A model generated the notes under the pieces. The model worked only from the letters and a program-made list of their open reading frames with translations. It had not been told where the DNA came from and ran no database searches. DNA of 64,000 nucleotides from Cyathus striatus (taxonomy: Eukaryota; Basidiomycota; Agaricomycetes; Agaricales; Nidulariaceae), in assembly GCA_025738555.1 (NCBI GenBank), contig JAOVFP010000005.1, positions 3,472,001 through 3,536,000 of the forward strand. Direction: 5' to 3'. A program made the translations under genes and the position numbers. Below, piece after piece: positions 54,790 to 64,000 of this stretch; position 1 is the stretch's first letter, and the number at the start of each line of letters is the position of its first letter.

Positions 54790-56997
54790 CTATAAGAAGA
54801 AATTAATGAAGCTAAATCCAAATATAAATGCGACATAATTCCGACTCCAGCTAAGAGCATGATATGCACTTTCAGATGAAGAAGAAGCGGTCGACGTCCT
54901 AGTGGTATTCACAGTAGTAGGTGCAACGTAAGGTGTGTTATCTAGGTAGGTCGTGAGCTTGAAGTCGTTCGTGTAGGTGCTACCGTTAACGTCGGCGTGG
55001 AAATCAAGGGTGAGCTGGAAACCAGTGTCCTGAACGGTTCCTGCATAAAGCTTGTATCCTTGAACGGTGCCAGCGGTAGAGTTCAACGAAAGCTCGACAG
55101 TGGTATTCGTTGGTTCGGGGAAGGCCTGGATGGCGTTGTCGAAACCGTCGACGTAAACCTTCGAGGGATTTGTACCATCACGAACCTATACGAATAAATA
55201 ATTATGCATAAATATCCGAGAACGGAAGATAGAGTGATTACTCACTGCCGCGACAACGGTATACACCTTCGTGAATGTTTCACCATTGCGGTTAGTGTAC
55301 ACCTTAGGGTCTGTTGAATTGGATATCGAGGTCATACTGCTCAACGTAGGAAGGAAGATAACTTGGTCTTGGTCAACCACGTAGAAGTCGCCTTCGTTAT
55401 TGTACGCCGTAGTACTTGAGCCATCACCCTCGTCAACCTCAAACCAGAATTTTGAAATAGAAGCTGCAGAATCCAGAGGTACGACAAACTTATAGTTAAG
55501 GAAACCGACTCCCATAGTCTGGATGATTGGTGCTATAGTGCTATCATCACTTGTCGTGGTTGCCGGAGAGGAATAGCGAGTTTCACCACCCGCGCAATCC
55601 TTTGCGTCTCCGTATCTGTCGCACCAAAGCATACGGACAGTCCTGTTCTTGTTCACAGTTTGATTAGTCGGTTGTGTCAGCTAAAATTGAGTTTGAGCGA
55701 TCAGCCTAGAACCATTTAATATATCAAGAACAAACACACCCGAAGCGTCGCCTTAAATACCAGCTGGTTCTTCTCGATAGTGAGGTCGACATCCTTGGCT
55801 TTGGCAGGTAACAAAGTGATTTCATCGGTGAGGGTAACACCGTGAGGAACAACCTCAATCATGCGTTGAAATATGGTCTGACATTCTGAAGCGAATGCAT
55901 CCTCCGATGAAATGCTAAAAATAGAATAAAATGTAATTGAAGAAGTACGGCAAAAATATACCGTGGCTGACAAACCTGGACATGGTCTGGTTTCCATCAC
56001 TTGAAAATACACGCAAATCAGATGCCATAGTTGTGTTAGAGGTAACAACGAGAACATTCTCCGTCGTTCCGTCGAGGTACTCTGTTACACTTTGTGTATC
56101 ATCAATACACCATCGATATAATAGTGAAACCACACTTACACCTTGTTGTCAAAGCTCGTCGTAGTATCAAAATCAGCAATGTTGGGCGTTGATGTATTGC
56201 TTGCTGGTACTAGCTGAGGGAAATCAGAACTACGTACACCACCCATGGTATGGCCGCAGGCTACAAGTTTAATCATCTCTGCCTGCGTAAAGCCCTGTTT
56301 CCGGAACATTTCCTTGAAGGTATCAAGGTCATTTTGTGGCTCAGGTGTTCCCGTTGCACCGGCCGAGTAGACGTCCACTCGTCCGCCACGGAAAGGGATG
56401 ATTGGACCACCGCAAGTTGCTACGCCGAAGATAGCACCAATCGCAATGAGATCGGCACCTGAAAGTAGTGGGCTATGGGTAAAGACGCAGAGACAAAGTG
56501 CGGACAGTGGACTTACGTGAGACATACTTGAGAGTAAAGCCCTCGAAGTCGCTCAAGGTCTGGTTGAAACCTAGACCGAAGTTCTAGAATAAAGAAGTGA
56601 GTAAGCGAAATCAATTTGTTGGCAAAGACCATACTTCGGAGCGACCCAGCTCATACACTATTGAGCCGTCGAGCCCACCTGTTCCATCGTCAACATTATG
56701 GGTTGCCATGTCGTGGAAAGCCTAGAGATATAACGTGGTAAACATAGTTTCCAACAAAGATAAATGGATGTAGCATACAAAACGTAGCCATTCCGCTGGT
56801 ATTGAGGATAAAGTTCCTGTCCGCTTTCTACATGGATGGACAAGAGAGGCGAGACTGGATCCGTCAGATCGACGTCCTTCATAAAGGTACCCTTCCAACG
56901 TGTCATATTGAGGTGATGGCCAGCGGTAGGCAGAAGAAAGGTCGGAGAATGTAGCAAGCCAGAGAAGCAAAGTAGTCCCAAGATGGTGATAGTGCAT
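54790..56997 (-). CDS. GPI-anchored heme peroxidase (plant-type peroxidase domain)
   Basis: A multi-exon minus-strand gene from ATG at 56997 to a stop at 54790. It begins with a signal peptide (MHYHHLGTTLLLWLATFSDL). The distal heme site is RF-AFHDMATHN, split by an intron after RF. GGLDGSIVYELGRSENFGLG and ADLIAIGAIFGVATCGGP follow, then the proximal histidine in LVACGHTMGGVRS. About 280 further residues are beta-rich with many N-glycosylation sequons (NQT, NRT, NST). The end is Ser/Thr-rich (TRTSTASSSS) plus a hydrophobic tail (NYVAFIFGFSFINFFL), as for a GPI signal. It is not a ligninolytic class II enzyme by layout; the electron donor is unknown. Confidence 0.85.
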
Positions 56998-58651
56998 GAT
57001 ATATTAGGATATTTGGACGCGCCACGAGCAGGGCAGAGGCTTGATTCCGGGGAATAGGAGAGAATATGTGGAGGTAGAAAGAACCAGGAAAGTTCAGAGA
57101 CGCATGTAAAGCAAAGGAGAGGACGTTCGTTGCTGCGAAAGCTAACGTTCAAGACAGAGGGAAAGAGAAAATGAAGAGAAGTGGGTCGCTTGGATAACCC
57201 GGTATGTCCTACTTAAGCGGAAATGGCGATGCCGCGCACGTGCACCTTGGAATCTCGGCCTACATATATCATAAAGAAATAGGGCCGGCTAGCGGCATAG
57301 CCCACTACCTTACAATGGCATGGTGGATGGTGATATAGTTGGAGTGGAGGGAAGGAACACGAGATACATTACAATTTTTATAGGACATGTATGATAAGCA
57401 GTAATGATCTACATACCAGTAGAATATTGTAAGAAGGAAAGTGAACGACAATGATGAACATTATCAGAATTATACTCTTCACCAGTATCAAAAGGAAACT
57501 GAAAATGTAATGAAAGTTGATGTATACGACGGTATATTGTGTGCTCGGTACACTCAGAAACATCACCGGCACGTCATGCACATGGAGAAGGGCTTCATTT
57601 TGGGTGAGTAGGTACAGCAGACAGATTCAAAAGTGAGGAAACTAGTGACAAGACCATGACATTCCAAAAACATACAATAACAGCCAATCACGAAGCGGAA
57701 AAAAGGGAAATTTTGATAACATGCCAGCTGAACTATGAAAAGAATACAAATGGAAGATAAAGTTGGGCGATAATAAGCAAAAGACAGAAAGAACTGTGCC
57801 CGGTAGCCTCAGAAACATCACCGGCTGCAAAAGGAATTCACTTTGAGGTTGACAAATGCAGTGTATAGTATTACAAACAATCGGCTGGAATGGGTGTCAG
57901 TAGGTGACATTTAGTGACATTCCGAAAACGTACAACAATAGCCAATCACGAACCGGAAAAAGCGTGGAATCTGAAATTTCCATCTAAGGGAAAAAACCGT
58001 CCCCTAAAACCCAACAACCTTAAAAGGTAGTGGGAATATGACATTGATACGGTAACGTGCATCCGTGAGCACTGAGGCTGACTGAAAACGCTGGCATCAT
58101 GTTCAAGAATCAACGTGCTCACGTTTCAACCCTTCTCACCTTCCTCTCTGCTCATAACTCTCCTTAACAAGATATCAGGAGTCCAGATTACTAGTTCGTT
58201 CTGCGGGAGAATTTGTAACCATGCTTGTTGTGCGTTTCGATCATCTTAATCAACTATTTGGATTATTATTCATTCCGTTGGCCTTTCTTCGCTTGCAATT
58301 CTGACTGCCTGCACGATATCGCCATATTTTCGATGCTCAGTAAAGTACTGAGATTTAAGCATTATCGATGTCTTTAGGGGCGTGTCCACCGCCGCTGTAC
58401 AATACTTGTCATCGCTCACAACTGTCGACTGAGACTCTGACGTTAAGTACATTTTCATCACGTGTAAGCGGCTATAATAAGATCGTGCGACCCGGCAGTA
58501 AGCGATTCCTGTGCTTTGTCCTCTCCTCCGTCGTGTGCGTCGTTGCTGAAATAAGAGTCCAGCGCCCTCGTTGGATAGAGAATCCCTCCAGGGTAAATTA
58601 TCACCTCGTGAAAACGATAATAATTAACGCTTATCCCGCAGTTACTTATTA
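56998..58651. other. Intergenic region with an imperfect tandem repeat
   Basis: No gene is recognised. A CACGTG core lies at 57237-57242, upstream of the peroxidase gene. An imperfect repeat at 57541-57966 is listed separately. The part at 58100-58650 is probably the promoter of the F-box gene. Confidence 0.45.
57541..57966. repeat. Imperfect tandem duplication, about 255-bp offset
   Basis: A unit of about 170 bp starts at 57541 and again at 57796. Shared strings include CTCAGAAACATCACCGGC, GTGACA and GACATTCC.AAAAC.TACAA, AGCCAATCACGAA and CGGAAAAA. The first half of the unit is much less conserved than the second. No coding content or inverted ends are seen. Confidence 0.7.
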
Positions 58652-60229
58652 ATGGCAGTTATCTCTTCGAATTCCAGAGGTAGCCTAGCTCTCGATCATA
58701 CATTCAAGTTTGGTGATCACCAAACATCCTGGTTTTTGTTGCGGTCCGGATATGTTCCCACAAAGCAGGAAGCAAGTTCGATTTTTGACCAAATTCAGCA
58801 GCTCGAATCAGATATTTCATTGGTCGATTCTAAAATCAACCAGCTGCAGGCTGTTCGAAATGAATTACGAAAGAAAATAGATTGTCAACGTGGATTATTG
58901 TCATCCATACGGCGACTACCAGATGATGTTTTAGAAGAAATATTTTTCCTCTGCAAAGGTTCTGATGGCATAATACGAACAGGGCACCACGGATCTTTCA
59001 AATTCGTCCAGCGGCTGACTGCGGTCTGCAGACGATGGCGAGCAACCGCTCTTTCAATGCACAACTTATGGTCATCATTCAGCGTAGATTGTGCTACTGT
59101 GTTTGGTAAAGAGCCACTATTACACAGTAAACGCCAGGTGGAAGCATGTCTGGATCGCTCAGGTGATGCTCCTCTGAATTTAATAATCAGGGCTTGCCAA
59201 AAAGGATCGCTACATGATGCACTCTTGGCCGAAATCTTAGTGTCGTGCTCGACGCGATGGAGCACTGTGTCTCTATGCGTTGACTTTCCCTCCTTCACCC
59301 CGTATATGAGCATTATAGAAGGTCAGCTTCCTAATCTCCGCGCGGTAGCTTTTCAAAGTTGTTGTACCTCCCTTAATGCACCAATGCATGTTCTTTTGGG
59401 CGCTCCCCATCTTTCTCAGTTGACGTTTGCTGGAGTGCCATCGCTGTCTGACATCGCCATGGATGACTTGCCATTGCAACAGATAAAACGGTTTAGATGG
59501 ACGCGTCATACCTTCAATGCGTCCCCAGAACGAGAGTCAGGAAAAATGGCTTATCAGGTTATCCAAAAGCTACCACTCTTACAGGAACTAGAGCTCGACG
59601 TAACCACATTGGTACACGATCCAAATCAGACGTCCTTCATTCTGCCTTACCTAGAATCCCTTGACATTAAGGGCTCAGCGGAGGATATGGTGAAGTTTTT
59701 CCAAGCAACTTCCCTGCCGAATCTTCGAAAGCTCAGAATACAAATGCTGAATCGTTTCGTTACAGGAGAGTTGGTGGATACACCGTTTATGCAGCCTCTT
59801 GTTCAAATCATGTCAGGTATGAAGAGTCCGTTATCGAGCCTCGCCTTGGTTGGCGCATCCGAGAAATGGACTATTCAGTTATTGAAAGCAACGCCAACAG
59901 CCAGGCATGTCCGTGTCTGTCCTGGTGGTACCAACTCAGGCTTGCTATCGAAAGAGCTTGCTCAGCAATTTGGTGGCGTTCCATCCATTCTACCTAACCT
60001 TCATTCTTTCCACGTCACGAAGTTTGCGTTCAGCGACAATGCAATACGGAATATCATCAAAACCCGTGCTTTGGCTGTAAGCTCGAATAAATTGCTTGAT
60101 GAAGGACCTCGCCTCCGTTTTTTGAACGTTATATATTCTCCAAAGAAGCCTTTGGACTCTAAGCTAGACCTGGAAACATTTGCCTCTATGCATGGTGTTG
60201 TTTTATGTGTCAGTACACACGAGACCTGA
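58652..60229 (+). CDS. F-box protein with N-terminal coiled coil, single exon
   Basis: One uninterrupted frame of 525 codons. Residues about 48-75 form a coiled coil (IFDQIQQLESDISLVDSKIN) followed by SSIRRLPDDVLEEIFFLCKG, an F-box start that also carries the VCRRWRATALSMHNLWSSF second half. The remaining 350 residues have leucine-rich, loosely repeated segments (LPLLQELELDVTTL, LPYLESLDIKGSA, LPNLRKLRIQML), typical of the large mushroom F-box/LRR family that would select substrates for SCF ligases. It is unspliced, unlike most genes here. A related gene follows about 830 bp downstream on the same strand. Confidence 0.88.
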   Translation: MAVISSNSRGSLALDHTFKFGDHQTSWFLLRSGYVPTKQEASSIFDQIQQLESDISLVDSKINQLQAVRNELRKKIDCQRGLLSSIRRLPDDVLEEIFFLCKGSDGIIRTGHHGSFKFVQRLTAVCRRWRATALSMHNLWSSFSVDCATVFGKEPLLHSKRQVEACLDRSGDAPLNLIIRACQKGSLHDALLAEILVSCSTRWSTVSLCVDFPSFTPYMSIIEGQLPNLRAVAFQSCCTSLNAPMHVLLGAPHLSQLTFAGVPSLSDIAMDDLPLQQIKRFRWTRHTFNASPERESGKMAYQVIQKLPLLQELELDVTTLVHDPNQTSFILPYLESLDIKGSAEDMVKFFQATSLPNLRKLRIQMLNRFVTGELVDTPFMQPLVQIMSGMKSPLSSLALVGASEKWTIQLLKATPTARHVRVCPGGTNSGLLSKELAQQFGGVPSILPNLHSFHVTKFAFSDNAIRNIIKTRALAVSSNKLLDEGPRLRFLNVIYSPKKPLDSKLDLETFASMHGVVLCVSTHET

Positions 60230-60916
60230 TCGGTACGCATTTAAGCCAACCTCTAGCGCCGCCTTACATGGCCTCCTTTTATGGTGCTCTACACTGAGAT
60301 AGCGGAATAAATCACATGGCACTTAACATGCTTCGGACTCAACTGCTGTACTTCTGATTTTTGCCTTCCGTTTCTCTGACAGTCGATGGATTGTATACCA
60401 CGATCCTGTGTATTTTACAGCCTGTATTATTCTTATGCCAAGCAATGCATTGCCGCATCATTCACCGGCAATCGCATCTACAAGGCTATGCAGAACAAGA
60501 TTCAAATGCCTCAGAAGCAGTCTACAGTGCTGCGATAGGCGAAAAAACGTCGCAAGTTTGAATGAAGTCGTGCTTTGCTATTCGTTTTCAAATTCTCAGG
60601 AGATGCTATTGTAATAAAACCCAAAAAGACAAATTTTACTGCAGCTAAGAGTAAAATGCTAAATATGATTTGAATATGACAGCATGGCATTGGCGCGCGA
60701 TGAAATTTGGCATCGCCATATTTCACGTAAATTTAGATTGCAGGGGTGAGCTATCACTAGTAGTGATTTAGTATAAATAAGCAACAGCGCAGTCACGTCT
60801 TGTCGTGCCATGGAATAATCCCCTATCAACACTGACAATGATCTCTCCAACCATTTACACCCACCCTTCGGAAAAGTATTCCACGTTCAATAGCAAACGA
60901 GTAATGAAGCTAATAG

Positions 60917-62362
60917 TATCCCTGCAGTAAATTACATAACGAATTCTGCGTTGACGATCCCAGTTCAAGACACAAAGCCCATGTTATTAATCTTGGAAAA
61001 AACATCAGTATCTCCACGTCTTCCGTTACCACCACTAGTATCGCATATGCCAAGTCAGCTGTGGAGGATCTTCCGGAGGACATTCTTGTCGAGATTTTCA
61101 TGGCTTGCCGTGGGGAGGAGGGAATTCAAGTAGGGAAGAAGGATATCATACACAAGTTGGCGGAGGTAAACAAAAGATGGCGGGAAGTCATATTTTGCGA
61201 GTCCAGACTTTGGGCAAAGTTCATCTTAAAACTCGAAGGTAATCTGCCAGATTTACAGCAAAATATGCGTGCATTGCTTAACAAGTCTCGAAATTCGCCG
61301 TTGATATTCACCCTTGAATTTTTACCGATATCCCTGGTGTATACTGAAAAAATCAAAATTACCAACCGAGAGCACCTTCTGCGCGAATTAACCCTCCATT
61401 CTGAGAGATGGCAGAATGTGACTTTCCGTGGTCCGCTGATACATAGTTACGCCGATGCGCTGAATGAAGCTAAAGGAAAACTGGGATTGCTGAAGTCAGC
61501 CACTTTCACTACTCGTCCATCTGGACCTGTTCTTACCATCTTCGAAACGGCACCCATGCTATCCGGGTTGGCGTTCATGAATTTCGATGACCCAAAACGT
61601 TATATGTTGCTCCCGTGGAAGCAGTTGACCCGGCTTTTGATGGGCCCATCCCAGTTCTTCATGGGCGTTTTCGTGGATGTCCTTCGTAGATGCCCAAGGC
61701 TGGAGGAATTAGAGTGGTCGGGTGACTGCACTCTTACTATTTCCACCGAATATCAACCATTCGTACTTCCCCATCTGCGGGTTTTGAGGATCGAAACTGG
61801 GATCCTCTATCTCGGGAAAATGCTTGATGCAATCTCTGCGCCCTCATTAAAAACACTGGACGTAACTCTTGAAAGATTAGTAAAATTTGGCCAGGAGGCA
61901 CTTACAAATTCGATTATACTATTTCTTGTGCGATCCTGTTGCGCAGTTACCACACTCTCACTTGGATCGTTACTCGTAGAAAGCGTAGTCAGAATCCTAA
62001 AAGAATACCCGATAATCGAGAATCTCAAACTGAACTCGTTGATCTTCTCGCCATATCTAGAGGGACAATTGATATGGTTAGGCCACGGTATCCCGTGTAT
62101 CGCGCCAAACCTGCGGAGCCTTGCTCTATATGATTGTTTTATCACCTGTGCGGAGCTGGAGAAGATTGTTAGATCGCGTATAACCGGGAAATGCCATACC
62201 TGCTTAATTAGAAGTAGAGAAGACGAGCAGTGCAAGGTAATGAGACTTCACCGAGTCTCTCTATGTAGTGTTCAGTATTATGATAAGACGACGCGTAGGG
62301 CTGAGGAATCTTTACTGTATCGTTTTGGCAACCAGACAGGATTGGAATTTACTGTACGGTGA
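60917..62362 (+). CDS. F-box protein, start codon unresolved (possibly 5'-truncated paralogue)
   Basis: The frame is open from a TAG at 60914-60916 to TGA at 62362. It carries an F-box (VEDLPEDILVEIFMACRGEE, then LAEVNKRWREVIFCESRLW) at 61061-61220 and leucine-rich segments behind it, similar in layout to the upstream F-box gene. There is no ATG in frame before the F-box; the first is at 61100, inside it. A possible upstream exon at 60838-60900 (MISPTIYTHPSEKYS...) with a 62-nt intron ending at 60962 misses the phase by one base. So the gene is either a truncated duplicate, or has an unseen 5' exon, or contains a one-base sequencing error. Confidence 0.6.
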   Translation, partial: YPCSKLHNEFCVDDPSSRHKAHVINLGKNISISTSSVTTTSIAYAKSAVEDLPEDILVEIFMACRGEEGIQVGKKDIIHKLAEVNKRWREVIFCESRLWAKFILKLEGNLPDLQQNMRALLNKSRNSPLIFTLEFLPISLVYTEKIKITNREHLLRELTLHSERWQNVTFRGPLIHSYADALNEAKGKLGLLKSATFTTRPSGPVLTIFETAPMLSGLAFMNFDDPKRYMLLPWKQLTRLLMGPSQFFMGVFVDVLRRCPRLEELEWSGDCTLTISTEYQPFVLPHLRVLRIETGILYLGKMLDAISAPSLKTLDVTLERLVKFGQEALTNSIILFLVRSCCAVTTLSLGSLLVESVVRILKEYPIIENLKLNSLIFSPYLEGQLIWLGHGIPCIAPNLRSLALYDCFITCAELEKIVRSRITGKCHTCLIRSREDEQCKVMRLHRVSLCSVQYYDKTTRRAEESLLYRFGNQTGLEFTVR

Positions 62363-63826
62363 ATAAGGATGGAACCACATATAAATGCATGTATTGTAAT
62401 AGTAATGCCATCGCTCTAAGGGATCATACAATGATACATTAGACTTGGCTAGCAATTCGCAGACGATAATCGAACGCTTACTATGTGAGTAACTTGGCTA
62501 GACTATTACTTCCAAGCGGCTGAACGATTGCTTCCATCTCAAGGCTAAAAAGATCTTGGGAGTCGTATAAGCTTTCGTAGACCACCCCTCCTTCACCGGA
62601 AAACAGGAAAATAAGTACCCAATCCTTCCTATCATGCAAACTTGAGACGTAACGCCTGCCAGAGTCGTCCGCAACTTAAAATAAAGGGATCACAAACCCT
62701 CCGAAATGGAAATGGAAAACATGCGACTTGACCCCGGGCACTCAGAGGGGCAGAATCGGGGTGACTGCGTGAGTCAGACTGAGACAAGACCTGACAAGAC
62801 TCAGGAGAAAGGAGAAAGCGAAGCGAGCCCCTCTTTCTCTCGACAAGCGACTCAGGGTAAGATTGGGTAATCGGGAGGGAGGCTTCCACCAGCGATAGGG
62901 CAGACACCTCATTGGATAGAATGCTATAGAATGCGAATAGATTTCTTGAGATGCAAAATGTTGACCATGAGGATCTGGATTCTTGGGGTGATTAAGTAAA
63001 TCGAGAGTAGATGCTTGTTCGACGCGAACGGCTTACTTGGATTGGATTATCGAGGCGGAGAAAGCACCTCCGTTTGTTTTATTTCAAGTCACAAGCATCA
63101 TGATAGATCGAAGGGATAGGTATTTCGTGGCATCTCATGGGGTTGCTTTTCTGAACAGTATGACAGGATATACCCACTGATCCTATCGCCTCTGATAACA
63201 GTCAGTATGTCAGTATGTAATATTGATGTAAATGGTTGATATATCAAATATAATATATATCATCTATTTTCTGTGCAGTTACCTTTTAAAATAGATTAGA
63301 TGGAAACTTGAGAGAGAACTTACAATGACATCGATGATATTTCCCAAGGGTAACACAAATTCGAGGTCGAACTGAAGATGTCAACAACGAATCAAGCTTG
63401 GTACACCATCTGTTCCCATAATGTCATTTCTGATTTAGAGATTCGCAATACTCATATTTGATGTAGACCAAAATCTGGTGACGATATTCCCCGCAGGATG
63501 CAAACTAACACTCGGTTATCAAGATATCCACTTAGAAAATAGACTAGAAGACGGAGATGTGAACTATTACAATGGAGCATCAGTCAAACCGCATATAGAA
63601 AGATATAGCGCACTCACCACTACCCCACTGTCTATATTCATCCCCACCCCTTTCTAAAATCACCCAGCCCTGCTATATCATATCAAGGAATCGAATGAAA
63701 CGCCGTGATACAACAACTCAAGATTCGACATAGCTCCAAAAAGGTATGAGTTTGTTAGACGTGTTGTACAGTTCCTTCTCGGAGTTATATATCACTTATT
63801 CACTTTCCCCTCCAATACACTCGCCC
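62363..63826. other. Intergenic region
   Basis: No gene is recognised on either strand; frames are short and unlike known proteins. The part at 63190-63290 is strongly AT-rich (repeated TATAT and AATATA). Confidence 0.45.
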
Positions 63827-64000
63827 TTAACTCGCAGCCGCACCACCCTTCGTCTGCTCCTGCAGCTTAACCTGCATAACGCCCACCAGGTAGTTCATGT
63901 TTTCCCGCTTTTTGTTAATGGTGTCTTCGAGGGTTTCGAGATTGGAGCGGATGTAATCGACTTTGGATTGGTAGTGTTTTGTTGCTTGTGTGCGCGTCTT
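63827..64000 (-). CDS. Probable prefoldin subunit 5, C-terminal end
   Basis: Partial gene entering from the right edge; 57 codons plus TAA at 63827. The frame reads HYQSKVDYIRSNLETLEDTI and MNYLVGVMQVKLQEQTKGGA. This is the amphipathic second helix of an alpha-type prefoldin coiled coil, with KVDYI-type spacing as in subunit 5 (Gim5). Prefoldin delivers nascent actin and tubulin to CCT. The assignment rests on a short segment, so another alpha-type prefoldin or small coiled-coil protein is possible. Confidence 0.6.
   Translation of the reverse strand, partial: KTRTQATKHYQSKVDYIRSNLETLEDTINKKRENMNYLVGVMQVKLQEQTKGGAAAS

Overview
The window is nuclear DNA of a filamentous basidiomycete, most likely an Agaricomycete. 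The reasons are dense genes on both strands, many short GT-AG introns (mostly 45-80 nt), and predicted proteins typical of mushroom-forming fungi: F-box proteins with a characteristic N-terminus, a DUF3074 pair, a GPI-type heme peroxidase and Ser/Thr/Asp-rich secreted proteins. I traced about 30 protein genes and one tRNA by reading splice sites and protein similarity by eye; no database search was run.

Layout. 0-9.6 kb: the 5' end of a PPIL1-type cyclophilin, D-aminoacyl-tRNA deacylase, an F-box protein, an MFS transporter and a glia-maturation-factor/ADF protein. 9.6-18.4 kb: a degenerate repeat array, PIG-M (GPI mannosyltransferase I), an unknown four-helix membrane protein, a damaged ATG15 lipase and guanine deaminase. 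18.4-25.9 kb: a gene-poor, AT-richer stretch with tRNA-Ile(AAT) and a 1.23-kb element bounded by perfect 28-bp inverted repeats. 25.9-45.1 kb: an unknown basic protein, the mRNA capping guanylyltransferase, SKP1, mitochondrial bL27, two tandem DUF3074 proteins, a glutamine-synthetase-family enzyme, dynactin subunit 6, a small membrane protein, a WD40 protein and UTP21. 45-64 kb: a secreted Ser/Thr/Asp-rich protein, SRP receptor beta, VPS25, a phosducin-like protein, a secreted HNH nuclease, a GPI-anchored heme peroxidase, two F-box paralogues and the 3' end of a probable prefoldin subunit.

Most genes are housekeeping: RNA capping, ribosome assembly, ER targeting, GPI synthesis, ESCRT-II, dynactin, SCF ligase. 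They are not a functional cluster. Several pairs are divergent and probably share promoters: PPIL1/DTD, MFS/GMF, SKP1/bL27m and dynactin-6/membrane protein. SKP1 lies in the same window as three F-box genes.

Most interesting features: the inverted-repeat-bounded element at 19869-21099; decayed copies of the PIG-M 3' end lying next to PIG-M; ATG15 broken by a 157-bp tandem duplication plus an in-frame TGA; a recurring one-base shortfall, mostly at homopolymers, in otherwise intact genes, pointing to sequencing error; three GC-AG introns; two genes whose first coding exon is only the ATG; and very small internal exons (9 and 17 nt). I found no clearly new multi-gene system.
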